From: Gnetum montanum
Taxonomy: Eukaryota > Streptophyta > Gnetopsida > Gnetales > Gnetaceae
NCBI GenBank assembly: GCA_015680685.1
Contig: MNCI01007659.1
Coordinates: 468,514-532,513, forward strand
Length of the DNA: 64,000 bases
Reading direction: 5' to 3'
Part shown: one piece after another, positions 46,661-57,839 of the stretch
Numbering within the stretch: position 1 is the first letter of the stretch
How the letters are laid out: each line of letters starts with the position of its first letter
Notes under the pieces: generated by a model
Told to the model about the DNA's origin: nothing
Seen by the model: only the letters and a program-made list of their open reading frames with translations
Databases searched by the model: none
Translations under genes and position numbers: made by a program

Positions 46661-47120
46661 TTGGTTGATAATCTTTCTCAACTTATACAAAATCATGAGA
46701 TTCCAAAATACCCAGATCCTAGAGTCCCTACCATCCCAATAAAAATAAATGGCCAAGTAATTAAAAATGCCCTATTGGATTTAACAGCCAACATTAATAT
46801 CATGCCTCTTGAAATGGCTAGGTCACTTAATATACAAGATATCAAAGAAGTAAACATGACAATATCATTGGCTGATGGTTAAAATGTAAAACCCATACGA
46901 ATAGTAGAGGACTTGATAAGTGAGGTAGAAAAAGGAAAATACAAAATTGACTTTGTTGTTTTGAAAGTAAAAAGTCTTGATTATTTTCTTATTATATAAG
47001 GTAGACCTTGGATAGCAACAGCTAATGTAGTAATTAATTGTAGATCTAGACAACTTCAAATTTCCTTTGCCAGTCTTACTTTTCCACTAAATATATATGA
47101 TAAGGTAAAAGAAGATCATT
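46661..47120 (+). pseudogene. E4 aspartic protease relic
   Basis: The open frame 46661-46882 reads IKINGQVIKNALLDLTANIN and IMPLEMARSLNI. The catalytic region is LLDLTA where Athila-like elements usually have LLDLGA, so the glycine is lost. The frame continues after one stop through IVEDLISEVEKGKYKIDFVV and GRPWIATANVVI. It would process the Gag-Pol precursor. Confidence 0.75.
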
Positions 47121-47269
47121 TAAATGTAGACTTGAAGGAAGCAAGAATGCTCTACACTTTACCCACTTTAGAAATGTCACAAGATAGGGAAACCTTAGTG
47201 TTGAATAATTTTGAGGAAGGACCTTTAAATCCCTCAACTAAAGAACAACAAGATCTCCTTGACTAGATT

Positions 47270-48840
47270 TTGAATTTGGGTTCAGGGAATATTGGAAAAA
47301 TAATTCAACCAACAAATATAGATTCCTCGAATCTTAGAGAACTACCTAGTACACTTAATTATGTTTACCTAGATCATAATAAACCCTTAATAATAAATTC
47401 CCAACTCACTAATGAGCAAGAAAAAAAATTATTAGAAGTTCTACATAGAAAATCTGAGGCATTTACATGAAGTTATGAGGACCTTCACCAAGGAATCTCA
47501 CCCAACATCTACCAACATCATATCTATCTAGAGAACAATGTAAAACCAATAAGAAATCCCCCAAGATGAATTAGTCCAGCCTTAAAGCAAATTGTTAAGG
47601 ATGAAATTTCAAAACTTTGAAAAAAAGAAATAATTTATTCAATAGCTAATAGTGAATGGGCAAGCCCCATTATTGTAGAACCAAAAAAGGATGGAACATG
47701 GAGGGTATGTGTAGATTATAGAAGGTTAAACCAAAATACAAAGAAATACCATTTTCCACTTCCATACATAGATCAAATTGTAGGAAAATTAGAAGGACAT
47801 GAATATTATTACTTTTTGGATGGATTTAGTGGTTACAATCAAGTAGTCATTGCCCCTAAAGACCAACATAAAACAACCTTTGCATGTTCTTATGGAAATT
47901 TTGCTTATACATGTATGCCTTTTGGCCTTTGTAATGCATTAGCTACTTCCCAAAAAGCCATTATCTCAATATTTTTTGATATGTTAGAATATTACGTTGA
48001 AGTTTTTATGGATGAATTTTCAGTCTATGGGAATGCATATAAAGAAATTTTACAGCATCTTGAACATGTCTTAGATAGATGTATTGATAAAAATTTAAAA
48101 TTAAGTTGGCAAAAGAGTCACTTGATGGTTATGAGTGGCATAGTGTTAGGACATGTTATTTCTAAAAATGGGATAAGGATGGATAATGAGAAAATAAGAG
48201 TCATATCTACACTTCCCACTCCAACTAATTTCAAGAATCTTTGATCTTTTCTAGATCATGTTGGGTATTATAGAAGGTTTATCAAAGAATTTTCAAAAAT
48301 TACTAAACCATTGTACATGCTCTTATAAAAAGATGTTTCATTTTCTTGGAATAATGACTATCAAGAAGCATTCTTGGAATTGAAAAAATGAGTAATCATA
48401 GCCCCTATATTAAATACACCTAATTGGAATTATCCATTTTATCTAATATGTGATGCTAGTGACATGGTAGTAGGGGTAGTTTTAGGACAATACATTGATC
48501 ATAAACCACAAGTGATTTATTATGTGTCCAAAAGTTTAGACTAAGCCCAAGTAAATTGTATAACTATAGAAAAAGAATTATTAGCTATTGTATATGCTAT
48601 AGATAAATTTAGACATTATTTAATAGGATATAAAACTAGAGTATATACTAATCATTCAGCCATTAAATTCTTAGTTACCAAAAAATAGAAAACGCAAGAA
48701 TAATGAGATGGTGCTTATTACTCTAAGAATTTGACCTAGATATTTTAGATAAAAGAAGAAGAAAAACTCTAGTAGTAAAGAATATATCAAGTCTAGAAAT
48801 TACTAATGAGAATGAACACAAGGAGTCTTTTATGATGAAT
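47270..48840 (+). pseudogene. E4 reverse transcriptase and RNase H relic
   Basis: RT begins KDEISKL and IIYSIANSEWASPIIVEPKK, then WRVCVDYRRLNQNTKKYHFP, then FLDGFSGYNQVVIAPKDQHK and MPFGLCNALA in the 142-codon frame 47816-48244. The YxDD box reads FMDEF (about 48007-48021), the second D having become E. RNase H starts ICDASDMVVGVVLGQYIDHK (48448-48510) and continues KELLAIVYAIDKFRHYLIGY. Stops appear at 47463, 47571, 47616, 48241 and elsewhere. This is the most complete RT in the window by length. Confidence 0.9.
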
Positions 48841-49079
48841 TTCTTGATGAAAAACCTTTTTCTACAAGAAAGGATCCTTGGTTTGTTGATATAGCCAACT
48901 ATCTAGCCACTATGAAAACCCCTACTAATTGGACTAAGGAAGAGAAGAAATATTTTTTACACACCATATCTAGGTACATCTCGAGTAGTCCATATATTTA
49001 TTAAATCTATAAGGATAACATAGCAAGGAGATGTATGGTTGAGAACGAACAACAATAAATTCTATAAATGTGTCATGAT

Positions 49080-50270
49080 GATTTAGGGGGTGGATTTTAT
49101 TAGCCCTCAATTTTTAAAGACACACATAAGTTAGTGCAAGAATGTGATAAATGTCAATGAATGTGAAACATAACACAAAGACAAAAAAAAATGTTTTTAA
49201 AATGAATTTTAATAACAGAACCATTTAATATGTGGGGCATAGATTTTTTAGGACCATTTCCAACATCTAATGGATGTCAATACATTTTGTTTTGTATCAA
49301 CTATGTCACCAAATTGGTAGAAGCAAAATCCATCCTAACAAATGATATCAATTTTGCTGTAGCATTTCTTCAAGAAAATATTTTAACACATTTTGGAACT
49401 TTACGAGCAATCATTAGTGATCAAGGAACCCATTTTGTCACTAAAATCATGGAAAAATTTCTTTAGTCTTGTGGTATCCAATATAAAATACCTACTTCCT
49501 ATCATCCTAAAAAAAAGGCCAAGTAGAGAATGCTAATAGAATTATCTTGAATATATTAACAAAAACTGTATGTACTAAAGGAAAAGATTGGTCTAAAAAA
49601 TTACAAGTTGCACTTTGGGCTTATTGAATTACCTGTAAAACAAGTTTAGGATATTTACCTTATCAATTGGTTTTTGGTAAGTTACGTCTATTACCTATTG
49701 AACTTAAATATCAATCTTTATAATTAACCCAACAACTCAACCTTGATGAAGACATGAACGAGGCTGCTCAAATCAACCAACTTCATGAACTTGATGAAAT
49801 GCATCTACATGCTCTTAACAAATAAAAAAATGTAAAGAAACAAATGAAGACATTACATGATAAAAATATCTTTAAANCTGTAAAGAAACAAATGAAGACA
49901 TTACATGATAAAAATATCTTTAAAAAACATTGTTCTGTAGGTGATAAAGGTCTTCTCTATAATATGAGATTACATAAATTTTGAAGGAAGTTAACAATTA
50001 GGTAGGAAGGCTCTTATTTAGTTATCCAACCCCATGATAAGAGAAGCATTCTCATATCACCTATTGATGATTCCTCAACTACATTCTTAGTCAATGAACA
50101 AAGACTTAAGTTATATCATTGACATCACATTGAGGAGCCTGGAGAAGATGGACTTGTAAAGCTAAGTGACCCAACATATCTCATAACTAATGAATTACAT
50201 AACAAAAATCCATTAAAAGTCTTAACTCTTAAAAATAACCTTCAACAAGACTCTTATGTCATATAATAAA
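49080..50270 (+). pseudogene. E4 integrase and C-terminal extension relic
   Basis: Zinc-module end near 49140-49160 (CDKCQ). Catalytic core NMWGIDFLGPFPTSNGCQYI (first D, 49230-49290) and AIISDQGTHFVTKI (second D, about 49410-49450). The third motif GQVENANRIIL (49517-49550) keeps the catalytic E but is out of frame because of an eight-A run just upstream. The C-terminal part reads LHELDEMHLHALNK and VGDKGLLYNMRLHKF. It is damaged by stops and by an assembly duplication around N at 49877. Confidence 0.85.
49831..49924. other. 46-bp exact duplication around a single N (assembly join)
   Basis: 49831-49876 and 49879-49924 are identical 46-mers separated by one N (49877) and one C. This is the pattern of two contig ends whose overlap was not merged. 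Confidence 0.85.
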
Positions 50271-51975
50271 CTATAAATTATTATTTACAGTCTACAACTT
50301 TTACCTTGAAAAATGTAAAGGGAAATAGGAAATTCTATTATTAGTTGGGACTATAAAAAATCTGGTAACATCATGTTTGGAATGCAAGGGAGAAGGACAA
50401 CTCCTCCTACCTTGAGATAATTAGGTTTAAATTCAAAATCTAACTAAAGGTGAGACCTAGATTAATAAGTGTCTTACACATACTAAACTTTATTGTTTTT
50501 CAGCAATATTCTTTAAGTACAAGTTTCATAAGTCAAGATGGCTAAATAGCTTAGTTTAGGATAATTCTTATTAGTGTTTGGTTTCTATTAAATACCTAAT
50601 TGGATAAATCACTAAGGTGGAAAGGGTGTGCTAGATTGGACCTAGTTTCTCTAGTAGCGAAAGGCATTAATCGATATCCAGCCATGTGAGCAACTCTTAC
50701 AAAATAAAATTGGCTCTCACAAGAACCTCATGGTTGAAGCTAGTCAAATATTGAATTTCTTACGAAAAAAGAGAAAATAAAAAGAAAAAAAAGAGAAAAG
50801 AAAAGAAAAAAGTAAGAAATAAAAAAATGACCCCACAAGAACCTTCAATCAGGAGCTGAGCCCCAATCTCACAAGAACCTTACAGTTGGGGTGATGCTCC
50901 AAGCGCACAGTTTTAAGCAGAGTGTTTAAGGGATAGGCAATAATTACCAATCAAATCAAGGTGCCATTACCTTAGAACTAGGGTATAACATTGGCAACGA
51001 AGGAGTGACTCCTTCATAGTCAGTATCTTAATGGCCACTTTTACTTTTAATCATTCCTCTTCCTATGTTATTTAGTTATTTTGCTTTTGTTTCTTTGTAC
51101 TTCTCAAATTATTGTTCTTTTTGCTTTTGTTTTCACCATTTTATATTCTTCTTATTCACTTTTTTTTTGTTATCTTTCTATTTTCTCTTGCATAATCATC
51201 TTTCTAACTAGTGGTACTTTTGTGCATGGGTTTTCTTTGTGCTTCCCATCATGTCTTTAGTAGGTGTCAGTGGTCAAGATCCCTACTATGGTAGCCAATG
51301 ATGGATACTAACACTCATTCACCCATTTCCTTTAGTTTCCTCTTAGTTTGGATATATAAAATCTAGGGCAACTTTTATTTTTAGTATATCCTTTGACCAT
51401 ATATCTTTTTAATAATTTATATTTGCTAATTAACCTACGCATGTTACATACATTAGCTTAGTTAGGGGGACAGGATAACCAATTAATAAAGAATATGATA
51501 GTAGGGTATAACCAACTTGGAATCTAAGCCAAGACCAAGTTAGGAAATGAGTTAGATGTAAGTAATGCATCTCAGATCCTTAAATCATAAGAAAGGTTCA
51601 AACCTTATGTTTATAAGACATTCTTGCACCTAACGAATCAGACCTTGTGAGGCAATGTTAAGTCCAATTAATCCTAGGTAGGACCTTCGTAACCGAGTTA
51701 TATGTGAACTCATATCCAAGAATAAAAATTTATCATCAAAAAAGGAATAGATATAATTAGTTAATAAATATTTGGACATTTAGGCAATAAACAAATTTAT
51801 TGTTGTTTTAATCTTTTTCTTATTAAATGTCTACATGTTTTCAATATGTTAAATTTTGAATGCCTAAAAATAATATCTTGGAATAATTCTATTTTCTTAT
51901 ACATATATTAATGTTTTATTCTATTTTATTTTCACCTTTATGGCCAAGCACTAGCCAAAGACTAGTCAAGGGCTG
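50271..51975 (+). other. E4 3' untranslated region
   Basis: No coding frame and no envelope-like ORF. Contains a purine-rich stretch at 50760-50830. The polypurine tract next to the 3' LTR (about 51962-51975, AGTCAAGGGC) is poorly preserved. Confidence 0.6.
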
Positions 51976-52504
51976 TGTTAAACCACAAAATTGGTAATTT
52001 TAAAATCTTAATTACATATTGTTAAATATTTAATTAGTGTTTAATTAATATATATTTTAGTTATTTTAATTTATTTTAGTTTATTATAGTGATGAATATT
52101 AGCTTGTTATTATTAGATTATTATTACTTTACTAGTTTTTATGTACTAAAGACTCGAACGGGAGGTGCAAGTTTTGTTGCTGGGTAGCCATGTGGTGGCA
52201 ATTAAAAAATCCAATTCCTTGATCTATACTGGTGTTATGTTTTTTGGTTTCTGGTTTTGTTTTTGTATGCACATTGAAGATTTATGATGGTAATGAAGCT
52301 ACAACTTGGATGTTGGCACTGCAATGTGGGTGTGTTGCTCCATCAACCACGTTCTTTGACCACACAACTATAGCTATTTCCTACACATTTCTACAACTAT
52401 TATTTATGCAGGTGGTAGCAATGGACGTTATAGTGAACATTACCTATGTGGGTGGTGGTCGTGGATGTTACAGTGAATGTGATGAGACGTGATTCACATA
52501 GGCT

Positions 52505-52577
52505 GCGATATCGCGTACGTGATATCGTGTCCGCCGCGATATCGCATCCCTCGTGATATCGCATACCCCGTGATATC
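52505..52577 (+). promoter_or_regulatory. GATATC palindrome array upstream of the LTR TATA box
   Basis: GATATC occurs at 52507, 52521, 52538, 52555 and 52572; the last four are exactly 17 bp apart. Two lie inside perfect 10-bp palindromes GCGATATCGC (52505-52514, 52536-52545). The array ends about 19 bp before TATAAATA. Its position in U3 suggests a binding-site array; the factor is unknown. Confidence 0.75.
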
Positions 52578-52875
52578 GCAGTGTGCCGCCATATCTATAA
52601 ATAAGAGGCGGCTTTCCCAGTTTTAGACATCTAGGCTAGAAGTAGCGAAATTCTGGCAGTTTGATCACTCTAGAGTTAGATTTTTTTCCAGTGTCTGCCA
52701 GCAGTGTGGTGAATGTGATTGTACGATGTCTTTATTCGAGTGTGCCGTGCTTGGACACGCACATGACTGGTAATAAAGATCGAGATTACTTCATCATTGT
52801 AGCATTCACTTATTTATTTATTTATTTGTTATTTATTTAATGGTATTTACTATTTTCTCTCTCTCACCCTTAAAC

Positions 52876-53062
52876 NNNNNNNNNNNNNNNNNNNNNNNNN
52901 NNNNNNNNNNNNNNNNNNNNNNNNNNNNNNNNNNNNNNNNNNNNNNNNNNNNNNNNNNNNNNNNNNNNNNNNNNNNNNNNNNNNNNNNNNNNNNNNNNNN
53001 NNNNNNNNNNNNNNNNNNNNNNNNNNNNNNNNNNNNNNNNNNNNNNNNNNNNNNNNNNNNNN
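52876..53062. other. Assembly gap, 187 N
   Basis: Run of N within the solo LTR. Confidence 0.99.
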
Positions 53063-53805
53063 GACCTAAGGATAACTATCTAAGTGCCACAACTAGTCCA
53101 TCTGTGGAGTTCGACCGGATCACGCGTGCGACACTCATTTCATATGGTTGAGTGTATGGGTACCTCGCCACTCATCAGAATGTTACCTATCCAGGTGGTG
53201 GCAGTGGACATTGTGCATGGGTAGTAATTGCCATGGCCATTACACATAGGTGGTGGCTTCTCATGTGCTAGACTAGTCCTTATAAATTCCCTAGCCATAT
53301 GTGATGGAGGGGGGAGATAATAGAAAAAAGAATATGAAAAAACAAAGAAATGATACTATTGAGAGGACCGTGCCAAATTACAATTTTTTTTGTGCATAAA
53401 ATTGTGAAGGAAGAGTGTTGATGCTTTGTGGCAATTAACAACAAACAATGTTTTAAGATTGTGAAGTTGTTACGTTGTAAAAATAACAAAGCAAGGTCAT
53501 AAATTAGGTGACATCTCCTTTGTAATATTCCTTATTTCTCATAAATATATTTAAATTCAACTTGGTTTATTTAATTGTATTCATCTTTAAACTTAATGTT
53601 ACAAATTAGGATGAATATTGTTGATTTTTCTTATGGGTAATAGTTGTACGTGTGGTGTTCTCAATTGAATCTAGATCTAATCATTGGTTTTATGTCTTGA
53701 TGATCTTTTAAATCATTCCTATATGGGCTATGACTCATGGATCAATCATAGAAATAACGATAAATATTAAAAGGTATCCAACACCAAATTTTTCCTGGCT
53801 CGTCA

Positions 53806-53930
53806 ATGCACTCCAAATCAGAAGGTTGAATTCTTGGTACATTGGCAAGGTACATCCTCAAAAGAGAATACCTGAAAAGAGGGTAGGATCTCAAGAACAA
53901 CTAGACATTAATTACAAATTTTTGTACTAA
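53806..53930 (+). pseudogene. E7 chromodomain, downstream part
   Basis: Immediately after E4 and its target duplication the frame reads NQKVEFLVHWQGTSSKENT, the core of a chromodomain (x-EFLV-x-W-x-G ... E-x-TW). A stop stands where tryptophan would be expected. It continues the fragment that ends at 42398. In chromoviruses this domain at the integrase C-terminus is thought to steer integration to marked chromatin. Confidence 0.75.
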
Positions 53931-56100
53931 AAACCATATTGATTTTCTCTTGTAAATGTACAAGGTTGGTTGGCCAAAGGTAGCCACTAGATGATGGAAG
54001 TTATAGTGCAACCTAAAAAAAGGTGGAATGTATGGTAGGCTAGAGGGTGTCAAAGTGGATTTGACATGGACCACTTCTAAGCAGAAAAGAATCGATGTGC
54101 CTTCCCTTTCAACTATGAAGTTGGATGTTGTCATAGCAAGGTTAGATCCCAAGATCCCTACACATGCTAGTGCAAGGCTATCACTAGGCATGAGGAGTAG
54201 TTTCTAGTGTAGAGACATCTCTTTTAATCCTCTTGCTCTTCCCTACATATGATTTTGTAAATTTTGAGTTCTATGGAGACATCTTCTCCAAGAGGAGAGC
54301 TTTTACAAGACATCCAGGGAGTGAAGGATATGTTTGGAAAAATTAAGGAGATGTCTCTCCTAGAAGTGAGACATCTTCCATGGATCTGAGATGTCTTAGC
54401 CAAAGAGGAGACATCCCACCTATACAAGAAAAGTCTCTTAAGTTTATGATATGTCTCTCTTTCATGATAGAAATAACAATGAGACTTCTTGGAAAAGGTT
54501 TGAGATGATATGTACGGTCATAAAAACTTATGAATTGGCAATTCCAAATTAGAAAATAGCCAAGAAAAGATGAAAAATATTAGAAATAGTTATGAATCTT
54601 CAAGTTGAGCTTGGGAAAATATTTCTAGATTTCTTATCATAAATTTCCAATAAATATTATTATTGTTTCATATTTTTGTAAAGAGAGTTGGTAAAAGTAT
54701 TTGTCGTGAGAGCACATGTGTAAGAGTGCGTGAGTATGTATGCAGGTCTTGGGTCAATTGTGTGTGTTTAGCATTGGTATTTCTTGTGTGCTTATGTGTG
54801 TTTGGATCTCAATCCTTGGTTTGTGATAAGATTTCATTTGGTTTGGTCGTATACTGAGAATAATCGTTGTGTAGTTGTAGAGCCACATGCTTTGCAATAT
54901 CATTGAGTGCTTATGGATGAAAACAATTGTTTGTAGGTTATGGAACCACTATTTTGTAATCTTCTTACATTAATTAAAGATAGCTAGTTTTCTTATTTTT
55001 TTAGAAAATTGAATTATCTTCAAAATAACTAGATTGGGTAGGTGTGTTTGAAGGATTTAAAATAAAAAGAGTGACCCTACTCCAATTTCCCCAAGGTATG
55101 AATAGCATCCCCTTGGTTGCAAAAGCATCAACTCTATTTTTTTCATTTCATAACCAGAAGTAGATGATCAACTCACATGTCAAGTAAGTAGATTTTACTC
55201 CAAGTAAAACATATTTATACCTCAAGTAAAACATACGTACATCCGAAAATATATAGTTCAATTACACATTTATATAACTCAACATTGTCTAAAATTACAC
55301 CCATGAGCTAAAGCTTCCAAACCAAGTGTCTTACCATTAGGCTTACATCAACACTCTTCTAATAACATAATAAAATCTATCATTCTATTCACTAATAATC
55401 CAAAATTTTTAACATGATCCTTTTTATATCAAAAAAAGAGATTTAGATTTGTATTGTCTTGGAACGGAAAATGGTAGAAGGACCAAGTTTTTAACATTGA
55501 TGCCTATGAACATTAGTTGTTAACATTTTTTCAAGGTTGAGTCTTTTCACAAACACTTTCCCAACCAATTTTTAAATCTAATTTTTAGATTTAATATGTA
55601 ATGCTAGTGTTACCATTGATTCTTAATTTTCACACTTTGCTCCTACTCTTTTTCAATAACTGATGTTAGACACATTAAATTACTTTATAAACTTTTGATT
55701 TAAATTATTTTAAATTATAACATTTGTTGATAACAAAAGTATTAATCAAATCAACACTGACAATTGAGTGATTTACAATCCTTACAAAAAGTATACCGAT
55801 GTGTGAATAACCACTATCTCACTTTTAACTACCAAACAAAACCTACGAGGCTACGGTGAAACAAGTACCACCACGAGGTCCAAAAAGATATGGAAAACCA
55901 TAAACTAGTCTACATCAGTTCATGGGTCTATTCATGTGATCATCCATGTACATTTCATGATCATCTTGATCATGCTTATGTGTGTCCTTAGGTCTCACCA
56001 TAGTTGATGCCTACTAGCAGTTAAGGGTAGAACCCAAAGATACATGTTTAAATAATATAAAATTTATTTTATATGTCAAGAAAGCATGATAGAATAGTGG
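53931..56100. other. Unassigned AT-rich DNA downstream of E7
   Basis: Should contain the E7 3' UTR and LTR, but no partner LTR was found. Holds the GAGACATC motif cluster (54209-54475). Frames here are short and lack domains. Confidence 0.35.
54209..54475. repeat. Cluster of GAGACATCT / AGATGTCTC motifs
   Basis: At least six GAGACA or TGTCTC hexamers in about 270 bp, mostly inside a longer GAGACATC(T) phrase in both orientations. TGTCTC is the classic auxin-response core, but the wider phrase suggests simple motif duplication. Related clusters occur near 56850-56990 and 59385-59560. Confidence 0.6.
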
Positions 56101-56318
56101 TACATAATTGCAATAATAAGTGTAAGGTTGAGTTTTATCTAGATCAAGAAATTAGAAGGGGGGTTGAATAAGTTTTCCACCTATCACACAAAAACACCAA
56201 CTTTTACGTGGTTTCCCAACTTGGGTACTTCAATGCTCAAAGGGTAGAATCTATGCACATCTCTGAACTTTGTTTCTCAATAAAATGTAATTTTAAGGGC
56301 ACCATACCTTGTACAAGC

Positions 56319-56491
56319 TCTGAGCTCTACACCAAAGTGTTTCATCATTGCAAAACCACTCAATCCCACAAGGTTCCAACAAGCTCAAAACATAGTTTCA
56401 AGGATCCCATAACATTTACAAAATTGAGCTTTGCTCTAGAGTGTTTTGACAATGCAAAACCACTCAACCCCATGGGGTCCCAACAAGCTTA
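56319..56491. repeat. Two-copy direct repeat
   Basis: Two copies of about 60-70 bp share GTGTTT...TGCAAAACCACTCAA and CCAACAAGCT, spaced about 112 bp apart (56319-56387 and about 56431-56491). Confidence 0.65.
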
Positions 56492-56799
56492 ATGAAGATT
56501 CCTTCTCGCAAGAAGCACATCAATCCCAAAAAATTACAAGAAAAAGAAAAAAACACAAGAAAAGAATGTAACTAAATTTACAAGTCCTTGTCATTGAAGC
56601 TCAATACAACATACAACCAAGCAAATGATGTTACAATGAAGAACAATACTACAATAGCATAGATGAGACAATGATTGATCTGATGTAAACAATGCTTGCA
56701 TAATTCCCAAGAATTTGGTATCTTCTTATAGCCTTGGAGTTTCCAAAGACCCTCAAAATTCATGTAATGGCTACCCAATGGCTAGTGTAGATATCTTCT

Positions 56800-56990
56800 T
56801 AGAAGTTAGGATGTTTACCTAAGATTGGCCTCAATTCACAAGAGACATCTCACTAGAAAATGGGATGTCTTCTATGGAACGTCTCTAGCAAGACATCTTC
56901 TCTAGGATAGAGATGTTTAATATTTCTGAGAGATGTCTCCTCAACTTTTGGATTCTATCTTCTAAGGATTTCTCCTATCAATTTTTCTTC
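56800..56990. repeat. Second GAGACATCTC motif cluster
   Basis: Contains GAGACATCTC, GGGATGTCTTCT, AAGACATCTTCTC, GAGATGTTT and GAGATGTCTCC. It lies 3' of the plant-transposon-like relic on the minus strand, while 59385-59560 lies 5' of it. Confidence 0.55.
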
Positions 56991-57839
56991 TTTCCAATCC
57001 TTAAAACATCTTCATTTCATTTGTAGCCTTCATTTTTGTCCATGTTCTCATCTTGTCCTATAGTCTTCACTTTGACATCTCATTTTAGATCTCATTTCCT
57101 TAAGTTCTCATTCATTCCTTGCAAGATCATCGAACACCATAAACAATCTATGTTCTTCATTTTACTTAAGGTTTTAACATACCAAAAGGCCAACAATCTT
57201 CCCCTTCTTGGTAATGTCCAAAACCTAAGAAAATGAGTGATTAAATAAACTTAAACAATAAAAATACTTAAGATGTATAAATTCCAATGGCAACCAAGGT
57301 TATCACTAAGATAAAACTCTAATGCTCAAGGCATAGAATAGAGATTGAATGAGTTCATAATAAGATGAAAACCAAGATATCTCCAAAATACTATTCAAAG
57401 CAAAACCTATCTCCATAATATTGTAACAAAAATACATAACCATGATATCTGAATAGAAAGATAATAATATCATAATCTGTCCACATTCAAACTTTTCACA
57501 ATACATACAATAGCTTCAAACTTTCCACAATATATCAGCTACTAATATATCCACACCCATGTACAAAACCCACATAAATGTACAATCCATAGTCTATAAG
57601 CCAAAAAATCTCCCCGTTTTTAGACATCCTCAAAAAGGAGAGATCACCTGAGGATTCTAATTAGTAACCTCAGTCGCATCATCCAAATCCTCATCAAAAG
57701 CAACTATATCATGAGAAGGTTTATAGGTCTTCTCATCATCATCATCAATACTAATACTAGTGCTAGAGACATGCTACTCATCATCATCATTCAAAGAAAG
57801 TATCTAAACTAGAGCCCTCCATGGATGAAGCTTCACTCA

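Larger units (their letters stand above)
52480..53177 (+). mobile_element. CpG-rich solo LTR of the E3 type inside the E4 3' LTR
   Basis: Ends TGATGAG (52480-52486) and CTCATCA (53171-53177), flanked by exact GAATG duplications (52475-52479, 53178-53182). It is in opposite orientation to the other E3-type LTRs. It carries five GATATC motifs, a TATAAATA box (52596-52603) and AATAAAG near 52772. It retains many CpGs that are TpG or CpA in the other copies. A 187-N gap (52876-53062) hides part of it. Confidence 0.9.
42399..53805 (+). mobile_element. E4: complete Athila-like gypsy element, 11.4 kb
   Basis: Both LTRs (42399-43532, 51976-53805), primer-binding site, gag, protease, RT, RNase H and integrase are present in order, with an exact 5-bp target duplication ATGCA. 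It has inserted into the chromodomain of chromovirus E7. Two solo LTRs of the E3 LTR type later landed in it, one in gag and one in its 3' LTR. Over the first roughly 280 bp the two LTRs look about 85-90% identical by eye, so insertion is old. Athila-like placement rests on the tRNA-Asp primer site and RT wording. No envelope-like ORF was seen between integrase and 3' LTR (50270-51975). Confidence 0.92.
51976..53805 (+). repeat. 3' LTR of E4, split by a solo LTR
   Basis: Runs from TGTTAAACC (51976) to CTCGTCA (53805) and includes a 703-bp insertion (solo LTR plus duplicated GAATG). Without it the length is 1,127 bp, against 1,134 bp for the 5' LTR. Confidence 0.92.

Noticed and set aside
50271-51975. 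Envelope-like ORF expected in some Athila elements
   Set aside because: No open frame or transmembrane segment is visible between the E4 integrase and its 3' LTR.
52480-53177. Considered as a MITE or DNA transposon because of short inverted ends
   Set aside because: Homology to the E3 LTRs, TG...CA ends, TATA and polyadenylation signals and a 5-bp duplication make it a solo LTR.
54209-54475. Auxin-response promoter
   Set aside because: TGTCTC/GAGACA is embedded in a longer repeated phrase and there is no gene to drive; motif duplication explains it more simply.
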